The translations under genes were made by a program, and so were the position numbers. A model generated the notes under the pieces. It searched no databases. It saw only the letters and a program-made list of their open reading frames with translations, and was not told the DNA's origin. From Actinoplanes oblitus (GTDB lineage: Bacteria; Actinomycetota; Actinomycetes; Mycobacteriales; Micromonosporaceae), in NCBI RefSeq assembly GCF_030252345.1, contig NZ_CP126980.1, forward strand, positions 248,001 to 312,000: a stretch of DNA of 64,000 nt, in the 5' to 3' direction. Below are positions 7,717-18,969 of the stretch, piece by piece; the first letter of the stretch is position 1, and every line of letters begins with the position of its first letter.

Positions 7717-9038
7717 CTACTTCTGAGTACGCGAGCGCGCGCGAGACCACCGAGGGCCGGGTCTTCACGGTCACCGGCGGCGACTGGGACAGCGTCACGT
7801 CCAGCATCGACCCGCTCAGCAACGAGAAGATCGTCGTCAACATGGGTCCGCAGCACCCGTCCACGCACGGCGTGCTCCGCCTCGTCCTGGAGCTGGAGGG
7901 CGAGACGGTGACCGAGGCCCGCCCGGTCGTCGGCTACCTGCACACCGGCATCGAGAAGAACCTGGAGTACCGCACCTGGACCCAGGGCGTCACGTTCGTC
8001 ACGCGGATGGACTACCTGTCCAACATGTCGAACGAGGCGGCGTACTGCCTCGCGGTGGAGAAGCTGCTCGGTGTCACCGACCAGATCACCGAGCGGGCCA
8101 CCACGATCCGGGTCCTCTTCATGGAGCTGCAGCGGATCGCCTCGCACCTGGTCTGGCTGGCCACCACCGGCATGGAGCTGGGCGCGATCTCGATGATGCT
8201 GTACGGCTTCCGGGAGCGGGAGTACATCCTCGACATCTTCGAGGAGACCTCCGGCCTGCGGATGAACAACGGTTACATCCGGCCCGGCGGCCTGGCCCAG
8301 GACCTGCCCGAGTCGGCGGTCAAGAAGATCCGGGACTTCCTCAAGTACCTGCCGAAGAAGCTCAAAGAGTACGAGGCGATGCTCTCCGGCCAGGTGATCT
8401 GGCAGCAGCGCACGCAGGGCGTCGCCGTCCTCGACGTGACCGGCTGCCTGGCGCTGGGCATCACCGGCCCGGTGCTGCGCTCCGCCGGCCTGCCCTGGGA
8501 CCTGCGCAAGACGATGCCGTACTGCGGTTACGAGACGTACGAGTTCGATGTCCCGACCGCCACCACCGGCGACGTCTGGGGCCGGTACCTGGTCCGGCTG
8601 GCCGAGATCAAGGAGTCCCTGAAGATCGTCGAGCAGGCGCTCGACCGGCTCCGGCCCGGACCGATCTGGATCGCCGACAAGAAGATCGCCTGGCCCGCCC
8701 AGCTGGCGCTGGGCGTCGACGGACTCGGCAACTCCCTGGAGCACGTCGCCAAGATCATGGGTCAGTCGATGGAATCGCTGATCCACCACTTCAAGCTCGT
8801 GACCGAGGGCTTCCGGGTGCCGCCCGGCCAAGTCTACGTCGCGGTCGAGCACCCGCGGGGCGAACTCGGCGTTCACGCGGTTTCCGACGGTGGCACCCAC
8901 CCGTACCGGGTGCACTACCGCGAGCCGAGCTTCGTCAACCTCCAGGCCATCCCCGCGATGGCCGAGGGCGCGCTGCTCGCCGACGTGATCGCCGGTGGCG
9001 CGTCGCTGGACCCCGTGATGGGTGGGTGTGATCGCTGA
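7713..9038 (+). CDS. nuoD: NADH-quinone oxidoreductase subunit D
   Basis: This 441-residue 49-kDa-type subunit forms the quinone-binding cavity with NuoB and NuoH. Recognisable segments are [20 protein letters not shown] with the quinone-site His, [15 protein letters not shown], and the C-terminal VMGGCDR. The GTG start at 7713 overlaps the nuoC stop. A short extra N-terminus of about 35 residues precedes the conserved domain. Its stop overlaps the nuoE start (TGATG). Confidence 0.97.
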   Translation: MTTSEYASARETTEGRVFTVTGGDWDSVTSSIDPLSNEKIVVNMGPQHPSTHGVLRLVLELEGETVTEARPVVGYLHTGIEKNLEYRTWTQGVTFVTRMDYLSNMSNEAAYCLAVEKLLGVTDQITERATTIRVLFMELQRIASHLVWLATTGMELGAISMMLYGFREREYILDIFEETSGLRMNNGYIRPGGLAQDLPESAVKKIRDFLKYLPKKLKEYEAMLSGQVIWQQRTQGVAVLDVTGCLALGITGPVLRSAGLPWDLRKTMPYCGYETYEFDVPTATTGDVWGRYLVRLAEIKESLKIVEQALDRLRPGPIWIADKKIAWPAQLALGVDGLGNSLEHVAKIMGQSMESLIHHFKLVTEGFRVPPGQVYVAVEHPRGELGVHAVSDGGTHPYRVHYREPSFVNLQAIPAMAEGALLADVIAGGASLDPVMGGCDR

Positions 9039-10134
9039 TGACCGACATTGCCATCGAGTTCTCCCCGGCCGCCGCTCCGCTCGCGGAGAAGCTGCTCGGG
9101 TCCGCGCGGGAGATCCTCGCGCGGTACCCGGCCGGCCGGGAGCGCTCGGCGCTGCTGCCGCTGCTGCACCTGGTGCAGACCGAGGAGGGCTACGTCAGCC
9201 CGTCCGGGGTGGCCTTCTGCGCCGAGGTCCTGGGGATCAACAAGGCCCAGGTCGGCGCGGTCGCCACCTTCTACACCATGTACAAGCGCCGGCCGACCGG
9301 TGAGTACCTGGTCAGCGTCTGCACCAACACCCTGTGCAACGTGCTGGGCGGCCAGGAGGTCTACGACCGGCTGACCGAGCACCTCGGCGTCGGGCACGAC
9401 GAGACCACCGCGGACGGCAAGATCACGCTGGAGCACGCCGAGTGCCTGGCGGCCTGCGACTACGCCCCGGTGGTGACCGTCAACTACGACTTCACCGTCG
9501 ACCAGGCCACCCCGGAGTCGGCGGTCGAGCTGGTCGACAGCCTGGCCGCCGGCGAGCGGCCGACGCCCGCTCGCGGCGCGCGGATCTGCTCCCTCAAGGA
9601 GATGCAGTACCAGCTCGCCGGTTTCGCCGACCCCCGGGACGGCGCGGTCGGCGACGGGATGGCCGGCGCGCCCACCCTGCGCGGCGTCCGCCTGGCGCAG
9701 GAGCACGGGGTCGCCGTGGCCGGGTTCGACCCGGAGACCCCGATCACCAGGACCAAGCCGGCCCGGGAGGGCGACGCGCTGCCGACGCCGGCCCCGGTGG
9801 CGAACACCGCCGACGACAAGGCCACGGCGGAGAAACCCGGCAAGGTCGCCTCGGTGGTGAAGGCGGCGACGACAGCGGTCAAGGCGGTCGCCGGGAAGGT
9901 CGAGGAGCGCCGGCACGCCGGCCACCAGACCGAGGACCCGCAGATCCGTACCGCGGAACTCCGCAACCCCACCGCGAGCGAACCGGCCCAGCCCGGCGCG
10001 CAGGCCGGCGGTCCGCCGCCGGGGAACGCCGCCGAGAGGGCCGGCGCCGCGGCAAGCGCGCCGGCCGGTGACGGCAAACCGGCGGGGGACAGCCCGCGTA
10101 CGCCCGACCCGTCGCGTGGCACCGAGGAGGAGAA

Positions 10135-10138
<4 letters not shown>
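9038..10138 (+). CDS. nuoE: NADH-quinone oxidoreductase subunit E with long C-terminal extension
   Basis: The first 175 or so residues are the thioredoxin-fold NuoE domain with the 2Fe-2S cluster N1a. The four cysteines appear in [12 protein letters not shown] and [13 protein letters not shown]. The protein is 366 residues, about twice the usual 160-230. The rest is an Ala-, Pro- and Lys-rich tail without recognised domain, including a basic helix [20 protein letters not shown] and the end GTEEEK. The stop overlaps the nuoF ATG. Extended tails occur in other actinobacterial NuoE proteins, but this one is long. Confidence 0.95.
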
Positions 10139-11450
<1,312 letters not shown>

Positions 11451-11451
<1 letters not shown>

Positions 11452-13949
11452 TGACTGATGTAGCCAAGCGGGCCGACCAGGTCACGCTGACCATCGACGG
11501 CGTCGAGGTCACCGCCGACAAGGGTGAGCTGCTGATCCGGGTCGCCGAGCGGATGGGCACCGCGATCCCGCGGTTCTGCGACCACCCGCTGCTGGCCCCG
11601 GCCGGCGCCTGCCGGCAGTGCCTGGTCGAGGTGGAGGGCCAGCGCAAGCCGGTCGCCTCGTGCACCCAGACGGTGGCCGACGGCATGGTGGTCAAGACCC
11701 AGCTCACCTCGCCGGTGGCGGCCAAGGCCCAGGCCGGCGTGATGGAGCTGCTGCTGATCAACCACCCGCTGGACTGCCCGACCTGTGACAAGGGCGGCGA
11801 GTGCCCGCTGCAGAACCAGGCGATGAGCACCGGCCGCGCGGACTCCCGGTTCCACGAGCACAAGCGGGAGTACGAGAAGCCGATCCACATCTCCAGCCAG
11901 GTGCTGCTGGACCGGGAGCGTTGCGTGCTCTGCCAGCGCTGCACCCGGTTCTCCGAGGAGATCGCCGGGGACAAGTTCATCGACCTGATGGACCGCTCCT
12001 CCGGCGAGCAGATCAACGTCTACCGGGACGACTTCTTCGGCGGCACGGGCACCGGCGACGGGCAGGTCGGCGAGGGCGCCGGCGACGTGGCGTTCAACTC
12101 GTACTTCTCCGGCAACACCATCCAGATCTGCCCGGTCGGCGCGCTGACCGGCGAGCAGTACCGGTTCCGGGCCCGCCCGTTCGACCTGGTCTCCTCGCCG
12201 ACCAGCTGCGAGCACTGCGCGGCCGGCTGCGCCATGCGGGCCGACCACCGGCGCGGGAAGGTGCTGCGCCGGCTCGCCGGCGACGACCCGGCGGTGAACG
12301 AGGAGTGGAACTGCGACAAGGGCCGGTGGGGCTTCCGCTACGCCACGGCCACCGACCGGATCACCACGCCGCTGGTCCGGGACGCGCGTACCGGGCAGCT
12401 GCGCGAGGCGTCCTGGAGTGAGGCGCTGGTCGCCGCCGCGGAGGGGCTGAAAGCGGCTCGCGAGCGCGGGGTCGGGGTGCTGACCGGGGGCCGGCTGACG
12501 GTGGAGGACGCGTACGCGTACGCGAAATTCGCCCGTCTGGTCCTGGGCACCAACGACATCGACTTCCGGGCGCGGCCGGTGCGAGCCTCCGGCTCGCCGG
12601 CCGCGGACACCGAGGAGGCGGACTTCCTCGCGGCTGCGGTGGCCGGGGTCTCCGAGCTTTCGTACGCCGATGTCGAGGACGCCCCGTCCGCGCTCATCGT
12701 CGGGCTGGAGCCGGAGGAGGAGTGCCCGATCCTCTTCCTGCGCCTGCGCAAAGCGACGAAGCGGAGGAAGCTCAAGGTGACGGCGGTGGCGTCGCACCTG
12801 ACCCGGGGTTACGAGAAACTCGGCGCCGCGCTCGTCCCGGCGGTCCCGGGCGACGAGGCCCGGCTGCTGAACACCGACCCGGCGGTCGCCGCGGCGCTCA
12901 GCGCGCCGGGCAGCGTGCTGCTGGTCGGCGAGCGGCTGGCCACCGTCCCGGGTGGACTCTCGGCGGCCGCGGCGCTGGCCACCCGCACCGGCGCCCGCCT
13001 CGCCTGGGTGCCGCGCCGGGCCGGCGACCGGGGCGCGCTGGACGCCGGTTGCCTGCCGAACCTGCTGCCCGGCGGCCGTCCGGTCGGCGACCCGGGCGCT
13101 CGGGCCGAGCTGGCGGTCTCCTGGTCGGTCGACGCGGGTGTGCTGCCCGCCACGCCGGGCCGGGACGTCGACGCGATCATCGCGGCGGCGGCCGACGGGA
13201 CCCTCGGCGGCCTGCTGGTCGGCGGGGTGGACCCGGGCGACCTGGCCGACCCGGTCCGCGCCGAGCAGGCGTTCGACGCGGTGCCCTTCCTGGTCAGCCT
13301 GGAGCTGCGCCGGAGCGCGGTGACCGAGCGGGCCGACGTGGTGCTGCCGGTCGCGCCGGCCGCCGAGAAAGCCGGCACCTACATGGACTGGGAGGGCCGG
13401 CTGCGGTCCTTCGAGACGGTCCTGCGGGGCAGCACCGCGCTGACCGACGGCCGGGTGCTGGAGGCGATCGCCGCGCTGCTGGACGTCACCCTGAACACCG
13501 GTGACGTGCAGGCGGTACGCCGTGAGCTGGGAGCCATGCCGGCCGGCACGGCCCGCCCCGAGTCGCCGTCGATCGCCCCGGTGGCGCTCGCCGAGCCGGG
13601 CGAGCGGTCCGCCGTGCTGGCCACCTGGCACCAGCTGATCGACCTGGGCACCCTGCTGGACGGCGACGACGTGCTGGCCGGCACGGCCCGCCCGCCGGTG
13701 GCCCGGCTCGGCAAGGAGCTGGCCGAGGAGCTCGGGGTGGCCGACGGCGATCTGCTGACGGTGCACACCGACCGCGGCTCGGTGACCCTGCCGGCCGCGA
13801 TCGCCGACCTGCCCCGGCAGGTGGTGTGGCTGCCCACGAACTCGCCGGGCTCGACGGTGCGCCGCAGCCTCGGCGTCACCGCCGGTGCGGTGGTCCGGTT
13901 GTCGGCCGGGCTGCCCGGTCCGATTCTCGCCGAGGGAGTTGACCAATGA
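11451..13949 (+). CDS. nuoG: NADH-quinone oxidoreductase subunit G
   Basis: This 832-residue iron-sulfur subunit passes electrons from NuoF to NuoI. The N-terminal 2Fe-2S domain shows [15 protein letters not shown]. The next clusters show [13 protein letters not shown] and [17 protein letters not shown] molybdopterin-oxidoreductase-like domain begins with [12 protein letters not shown] and a fourth Cys in NEEWNCDKG, so the ligands of the extra cluster N7 are present. The C-terminal half is the catalytically inactive Mop-like domain. ATG 11451 is preceded by an AGGAG site. The stop overlaps nuoH (ATGA). Confidence 0.97.
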
Positions 13950-15319
13950 ACGTCCTGCTCGCGGCGACCGCGGAGGACCCCACCCTGCAGACGTTCGAGC
14001 AGGACGTCTGGTGGATCACGCTGATCAAGCTGCTCGGGCTCTTCGTGATGCTCCTGCTGCTGACGCTGTTCACGATCAACTACGAGCGCAAGGTCGTCGC
14101 CCGGATGGCGGTCCGGCCGGGCCCCAACCAGGTCGGGCCCAAGGGCTGGCTCACCTCGCTCAGTGACGGCCTCAAGCTGCCGTTCAAGGAGGAGATCATC
14201 CCGCGGACCGCCGACAAGGTGGTCTACTTCATCGCCCCGGTGATCTCGGCGACCACGGCGTTCACCGCGTTCTCGGTGATCCCGTTCGGCGGCGTGGTGA
14301 CCATGTTCGGGCACCGGACCGCGCTGCAGCTCACCGACGTGCCGGTCTCGGTGCTGGTGCTGCTGGCCTGCTCCTCGATGAGCGTGTACGGCGTGGTGCT
14401 GGCCGGGTGGGCGTCCGGGTCGACGTACCCGCTGCTCGGCGGCCTGCGGTCGAGCGCGCAGATGATCTCGTACGAGGTGGCGATGGGCCTGTCCATCGTG
14501 GCGGTGTTCATGACGGCCGGCTCGATGAGCACCTCGCAGATCGTCGCCGCCCAGGCGTCCGGGGATCCCACCAAGATCTTCGGCGCCGAGATCACCATGC
14601 CCGGCTGGTACTGCCTGCAGCTGCTGCCGAGCTTCCTGATCTACATGATCGCCGCGGTCGGTGAGACCAACCGGGCGCCGTTCGACCTGCCCGAGGCGGA
14701 GTCCGAGCTGGTCGGCGGGTTCCACACGGAGTACTCGTCGTTCAAGTTCGCGCTCTTCTTCCTGGCCGAGTACATCAACATGATCACCGTCTCGGCGTTC
14801 TGCACCACGCTGTTCCTGGGCGGCTGGCGTGCGCCGTGGCCGATCACCGCGATCTGGGCCGGCGCCAACTCCGGCTACTTCGCGCTGATCTGGTTCTTCC
14901 TCAAGGTGTTCGCGCTGCTGTTCGGCTTCATCTGGCTGCGCGCCACGCTGCCCCGGATGCGCTACGACCAGTTCATGCGGTTCGGCTGGAAGGTGCTGAT
15001 CCCGATCAACCTGGTCTGGATCCTCTTCCTGGCCTACTTCAAGATCGCCCGCAGCGGCGCCCTCTCCACCGAGACCCGATGGATCTCCACCGGGGCCATC
15101 GCACTGGTCGTGCTGGTGGTCGCCTGGGCCTGGCCGTCGAGCGACAAGAAGAAGGCCACGCCGGTCTCGCTCGAGGAGGAACTGGCCGCCCGACCGCCGG
15201 GCAGCTTCCCGGTCCCGCCGATCGACCTCCAGGTCCCGCCCAGCCCGCGGGCCCGCCGCGAGGTCGCCGAACGTGCCCCGGCCGCCGTCGGCGGCGACTC
15301 CGAGTCGAAGGAGGTGTGA
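13946..15319 (+). CDS. nuoH: NADH-quinone oxidoreductase subunit H
   Basis: This 457-residue membrane subunit has about eight transmembrane helices and helps form the quinone channel. It shows [20 protein letters not shown] near the first cytoplasmic loop and the family signature [21 protein letters not shown] soluble Pro- and Ala-rich tail of about 60 residues follows the last helix. The start overlaps the nuoG stop. Confidence 0.97.
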   Translation: MNVLLAATAEDPTLQTFEQDVWWITLIKLLGLFVMLLLLTLFTINYERKVVARMAVRPGPNQVGPKGWLTSLSDGLKLPFKEEIIPRTADKVVYFIAPVISATTAFTAFSVIPFGGVVTMFGHRTALQLTDVPVSVLVLLACSSMSVYGVVLAGWASGSTYPLLGGLRSSAQMISYEVAMGLSIVAVFMTAGSMSTSQIVAAQASGDPTKIFGAEITMPGWYCLQLLPSFLIYMIAAVGETNRAPFDLPEAESELVGGFHTEYSSFKFALFFLAEYINMITVSAFCTTLFLGGWRAPWPITAIWAGANSGYFALIWFFLKVFALLFGFIWLRATLPRMRYDQFMRFGWKVLIPINLVWILFLAYFKIARSGALSTETRWISTGAIALVVLVVAWAWPSSDKKKATPVSLEEELAARPPGSFPVPPIDLQVPPSPRARREVAERAPAAVGGDSESKEV

Positions 15320-15320
15320 C

Positions 15321-15896
15321 GTGAACACGTTTACCGGCTCCTTCAAGGGCTTCGGCGTGACGTTCGCGCACATGTTCCGCAAGGTGATCACTACCGACTA
15401 CCCGTTCTCCCCGCCCAAGCCGGCGCCGCGCTACCACGGGCGGCACATCCTCAACCGGCACCCGGACGGGCTGGAGAAGTGCATCGGCTGCGAGCTGTGC
15501 GCCTGGGCCTGCCCGGCCGACGCGATCTACGTCGAGGGCGGGGACAACACCGACGAGCAGCGGTTCTCGCCGGGTGAGCGGTACGCGAAGATCTACCAGA
15601 TCAACTACACCCGCTGCATCTTCTGCGGGCTCTGCATCGAGGCCTGCCCGACCCGCTCGCTGACCATGAGCAACGAGTACGAGCTGGCCCGGGACAGCCG
15701 CCAGGACCTGATCTTCACGAAGAAGGAGCTCCTGGCCCCGCTGCTGCCCGGGATGGAGCAGCCGCCGCACCCGATGCGCCTGGGCGAGACCGACAAGGAC
15801 TACTACGTCGGCGCGCTCACCAACCCGGGCACCTCGGCCGGCGCCGAGCGGGCGCCGTGGGCGGTCGACTCGGAGACCGAGGGGAGCGCGCAATGA
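15321..15896 (+). CDS. nuoI: NADH-quinone oxidoreductase subunit I
   Basis: This 191-residue ferredoxin-type subunit carries clusters N6a and N6b. The two motifs [15 protein letters not shown] and [15 protein letters not shown] are both intact. The GTG at 15321 lies one base after the nuoH stop and follows a strong AAGGAGG site inside the nuoH end. The stop overlaps the nuoJ ATG. Confidence 0.97.
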   Translation: MNTFTGSFKGFGVTFAHMFRKVITTDYPFSPPKPAPRYHGRHILNRHPDGLEKCIGCELCAWACPADAIYVEGGDNTDEQRFSPGERYAKIYQINYTRCIFCGLCIEACPTRSLTMSNEYELARDSRQDLIFTKKELLAPLLPGMEQPPHPMRLGETDKDYYVGALTNPGTSAGAERAPWAVDSETEGSAQ

Positions 15897-16636
15897 CGCA
15901 GGTTTCCACAGGCGAGGCCGTCGCCTTCTGGATCCTCGGCTCGCTGGCGGTGCTCGGCGCGCTCGGCATGGTGCTGGCCCGCAACGCTGTGCACTCCGCG
16001 CTGTGCCTGGTCGTCACGATGCTGAACCTCGGGATCCTCTACGTGATCAACCAGGCGCCGTTCCTCGGCTTCGTGCAGATCATCGTCTACACCGGCGCGA
16101 TCATGATGCTGTTCCTGTTCGTGCTGATGCTTGTCGGCCGGGACGCCTCGGACTCGCTGATCGAGACGTTGCGCGGGCAGCGGATCGCGGCCATCGCGCT
16201 CGGCGCCGGGTTCGCCGGCCTGATCGCGACCGGTCTGGCCCGCGGGCTCGAGGACACCCCGACGGCGGGGCTGGAGGCGGCGAACGCCAACGGCAACGTG
16301 CAGGGACTGGCCTCGCTGCTGTTCACCAAGTACGTCTTCGCCTTCGAGGTCACCTCGGCCCTGCTGATCACCGCGGCGGTCGGCGCGATGATCCTGGCCC
16401 ACGTCGAACGGGCCAAGGGCGACCGGGTCGACCAGGCGACCCGGATGAAGGAGCGCTTCCTGCCGGGCAACTACCCCGGACCGAAGCCCGGCCCCGGCGT
16501 CTACGCGAACACCATGTCGGTGGCCGCGCCGGCCCGTCTGCCGGACGGCAACGGGACGGAGAACAGCATCTCGCCGATCCTGCCGGTCCGGGAGCTGACG
16601 GCTTCCGAGGTCGCACCGAAGGGAACCGAAAAATGA
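15893..16636 (+). CDS. nuoJ: NADH-quinone oxidoreductase subunit J
   Basis: This 247-residue membrane subunit has five transmembrane helices in the first 180 residues. The segment [20 protein letters not shown] is the family hallmark. A hydrophilic tail of about 65 residues follows, with [18 protein letters not shown]. The ATG overlaps the nuoI stop. The stop overlaps the ATG of a 13-residue micro-ORF that leads into nuoK. Confidence 0.96.
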   Translation: MTQVSTGEAVAFWILGSLAVLGALGMVLARNAVHSALCLVVTMLNLGILYVINQAPFLGFVQIIVYTGAIMMLFLFVLMLVGRDASDSLIETLRGQRIAAIALGAGFAGLIATGLARGLEDTPTAGLEAANANGNVQGLASLLFTKYVFAFEVTSALLITAAVGAMILAHVERAKGDRVDQATRMKERFLPGNYPGPKPGPGVYANTMSVAAPARLPDGNGTENSISPILPVRELTASEVAPKGTEK

Positions 16637-16674
16637 GCGCGAAGCACTGGTCTTCGAACGGGGTGGCCCAGTGA
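16633..16674 (+). CDS. Micro-ORF (13 aa) bridging nuoJ and nuoK
   Basis: ATG 16633 overlaps the nuoJ stop (ATGA). The frame encodes [13 protein letters not shown], and its stop overlaps the nuoK GTG start (GTGA). The 34-nt gap is therefore fully spanned by a frame coupled at both ends. The product is probably unimportant, but its translation could deliver ribosomes to nuoK. It may be chance. Confidence 0.35.
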   Translation: MSAKHWSSNGVAQ

Positions 16675-16970
16675 CCCCCGATTACTACCTCATCCTCGCG
16701 TCGATCCTGTTCACCATCGGCGCGGCCGGGGTGCTCATCCGGCGTAACGCGATCGTCCTGTTCATGTGCATCGAGCTGATGCTGAACGCGGCGAACCTGG
16801 CGCTGGTCACCTTCAGCCGGATCAACGGCGGCCTGGACGGCCAGATCATCTCGTTCTTCGTGATGGTCGTCGCCGCGGCCGAGGTCGTGGTCGGGCTGGC
16901 CATCATCATGTCGATCTTCCGTACGCGGCGCTCGGCGAGCGTCGACGACGCGAACCTCCTGAAGTACTGA
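16671..16970 (+). CDS. nuoK: NADH-quinone oxidoreductase subunit K
   Basis: This 99-residue subunit has three transmembrane helices. It contains the conserved proton-channel glutamates in [17 protein letters not shown] and [19 protein letters not shown]. The GTG start at 16671 overlaps the micro-ORF stop. nuoL starts 11 nt after the stop. Confidence 0.97.
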   Translation: MTPDYYLILASILFTIGAAGVLIRRNAIVLFMCIELMLNAANLALVTFSRINGGLDGQIISFFVMVVAAAEVVVGLAIIMSIFRTRRSASVDDANLLKY

Positions 16971-16981
16971 AGGGGCCTGAC

Positions 16982-18904
16982 GTGGAACACACTTACGCCC
17001 CCGCGACGGGAGTGCTGAGCGGCATCTGGCTGCTCGTGGCCATCCCGCTGGTCAGTGCGGCGATCCTGCTGCTGCTCGGCAAACGGGCCGACAAGTGGGG
17101 GCACTGGCTCGGCGTTCTGGCGGTGGCCAGTTCGTTCGTCCTGGGGCTGATCTTCTTCATCAAGCTGGGCGGGCTGCCCGACAAGGGACGGTCGGCCGAG
17201 CTCAGCCTCTTCGACTTCATCGACGTCGGCAGTCTGAAGGTTGACTTCGGGCTGCTCTTCGACCCGCTGTCCGGCGTCTTCGTCCTGCTGATCACCGGGG
17301 TCGGGTCGCTGATCCACCTGTACGCGGTCGGCTACATGGAGCACGACCCGGGGCGGCGCCGCTTCTTCGGGTACTTCAACCTGTTCGTCGCGGCGATGCT
17401 GCTGCTCGTCCTCGGCAACAACTACGTGATGCTGTACTTCGGCTGGGAGGGCGTCGGCCTGGCGTCGTACCTGCTGATCTCGTTCTGGTACACCCGGCCG
17501 TCGGCGGCCACCGCCGGCAAGAAGGCGTTCCTGATGAACCGGGTCGGCGACGCCGGCCTGGCGATCGGCATCTTCCTGATGTTCACCACGCTGGGCACCA
17601 CCGACTACGCGGCGGTGTTCGCCGGGGCGGGCTCGCTGAGCTCCACCACGCTGCTGGTGATGGGCATCCTGCTGCTGCTCGGCGCGGCCGGTAAGTCCGG
17701 TCAGTTCCCGCTGCAGGCCTGGTTGCCGGACGCGATGGAGGGCCCGACGCCGGTGTCGGCGCTGATCCACGCGGCGACGATGGTGACCGCCGGCGTGTAC
17801 CTGATCGCCCGGTCCAACCCGATCTTCTCGGCGAACGAGACGCTGCAACTGATCGTGGTCTGCGTCGGGGCGCTCACCCTGCTGATCGGCTGCGTCATCG
17901 GCGCGGCGAAGGACGACATCAAGCGGGTCCTGGCCTGGTCGACGGTCAGCCAGATCGGCTACATGTTCCTCGGCGTGGGGCTCGGCGGCGCGGCGTACGG
18001 GCTGGCCATCGTGCACCTGCTGGCGCACGGCTTCTTCAAGGCCAACATGTTCCTCGGGGCCGGGTCGGTCATGCACGGGATGCACGACCAGGTGGACATC
18101 CGCCGGTTCGGCGCGCTGGCCAAGCCGATGCGGATCACCTGGGCCACGTTCGCCACCGGCTGGCTGGCGATCATCGGCATCCCGCCGCTGTCCGGTTACT
18201 TCTCCAAGGAGCCGATCATCGCGGCCGCCTTCGAGCGGGAGACGACCTGGCAGGCCTGGCTCTTCGGGATGGCCGGGCTGCTCGGCGCCGGGCTCACCGC
18301 GTTCTACATGACTCGGCTCTTCGTGCTGACCTTCCACGGCCCGGCGCGCTGGACCGAGGAGAACCAGCACCCGCACGAGTCGCCGAAGATCATGACGATT
18401 CCGCTGATCCTGCTGGCGATCGGCTCGGTCGCGGCCGGTTACCTGATGAGCACCAGCGTGCCGGAATGGCTCAACCCGGTCTTCGGCGAGGAGCAGGCCG
18501 AGGCGACCGGTGTCCTCTCGCACAGCGTGATCACCATCCTGTCGGTGGTCGTTACGCTGATCGGCGCGGGCCTGGCCTGGACCCTGTTCCGGCGCGGTAC
18601 GGCGCTCGAGCCGCAGCCGGCCGGCGTCGTGGTCACCGCGGCCCGGCGCAACCTCTACACCGACGCGTTCAACGAGGCGGTGTTCGAGCGGCCCGGCATC
18701 TATCTCACCCGGGCGCTCGTCTACCTGGACAGCAAGGGCATCGACGGCCTGGTGAACGGGCTGGCGGCGGCGGTCGGTGGCGGCTCCGGCCGGCTCCGGC
18801 GGCTGCAGACCGGGTTCGTCCGCTCCTACGCACTCTCCATGCTCACCGGCGCGATGCTCGTCGTGGGCGCCTTCCTTGCGATCCAGTTGGGGTGGCTCGC
18901 GTGA
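16982..18904 (+). CDS. nuoL: NADH-quinone oxidoreductase subunit L
   Basis: This 640-residue antiporter-like subunit is the distal proton pump of complex I, with about sixteen membrane helices. It has YFGWEGVGLASYLLISFWY with the key Glu, the conserved Lys region AAGKSGQFPLQAWLPDAMEG, and LIHAATMVTAGVYLIAR. The GTG start at 16982 follows an AAGGGG site. Its stop overlaps the GTG start of a 22-residue micro-ORF leading to nuoM. Confidence 0.97.
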   Translation: MEHTYAPATGVLSGIWLLVAIPLVSAAILLLLGKRADKWGHWLGVLAVASSFVLGLIFFIKLGGLPDKGRSAELSLFDFIDVGSLKVDFGLLFDPLSGVFVLLITGVGSLIHLYAVGYMEHDPGRRRFFGYFNLFVAAMLLLVLGNNYVMLYFGWEGVGLASYLLISFWYTRPSAATAGKKAFLMNRVGDAGLAIGIFLMFTTLGTTDYAAVFAGAGSLSSTTLLVMGILLLLGAAGKSGQFPLQAWLPDAMEGPTPVSALIHAATMVTAGVYLIARSNPIFSANETLQLIVVCVGALTLLIGCVIGAAKDDIKRVLAWSTVSQIGYMFLGVGLGGAAYGLAIVHLLAHGFFKANMFLGAGSVMHGMHDQVDIRRFGALAKPMRITWATFATGWLAIIGIPPLSGYFSKEPIIAAAFERETTWQAWLFGMAGLLGAGLTAFYMTRLFVLTFHGPARWTEENQHPHESPKIMTIPLILLAIGSVAAGYLMSTSVPEWLNPVFGEEQAEATGVLSHSVITILSVVVTLIGAGLAWTLFRRGTALEPQPAGVVVTAARRNLYTDAFNEAVFERPGIYLTRALVYLDSKGIDGLVNGLAAAVGGGSGRLRRLQTGFVRSYALSMLTGAMLVVGAFLAIQLGWLA

Positions 18905-18969
18905 CGAACCTTATTCGGACGGAAGTAGACATGCCCGATGAAGTCCGCGAGAGGGCGGAGGTCGAATGA
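18901..18969 (+). CDS. Micro-ORF (22 aa) bridging nuoL and nuoM
   Basis: GTG 18901 overlaps the nuoL stop (GTGA), and the TGA at 18967-18969 overlaps the nuoM ATG at 18966 (ATGA). The frame encodes a hydrophilic, acidic peptide beginning VTNLIRTEVDMPDEV. It spans the whole 61-nt gap with both junctions coupled, exactly as between nuoJ and nuoK. The function is inferred only from this geometry. Confidence 0.35.
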   Translation: MTNLIRTEVDMPDEVRERAEVE

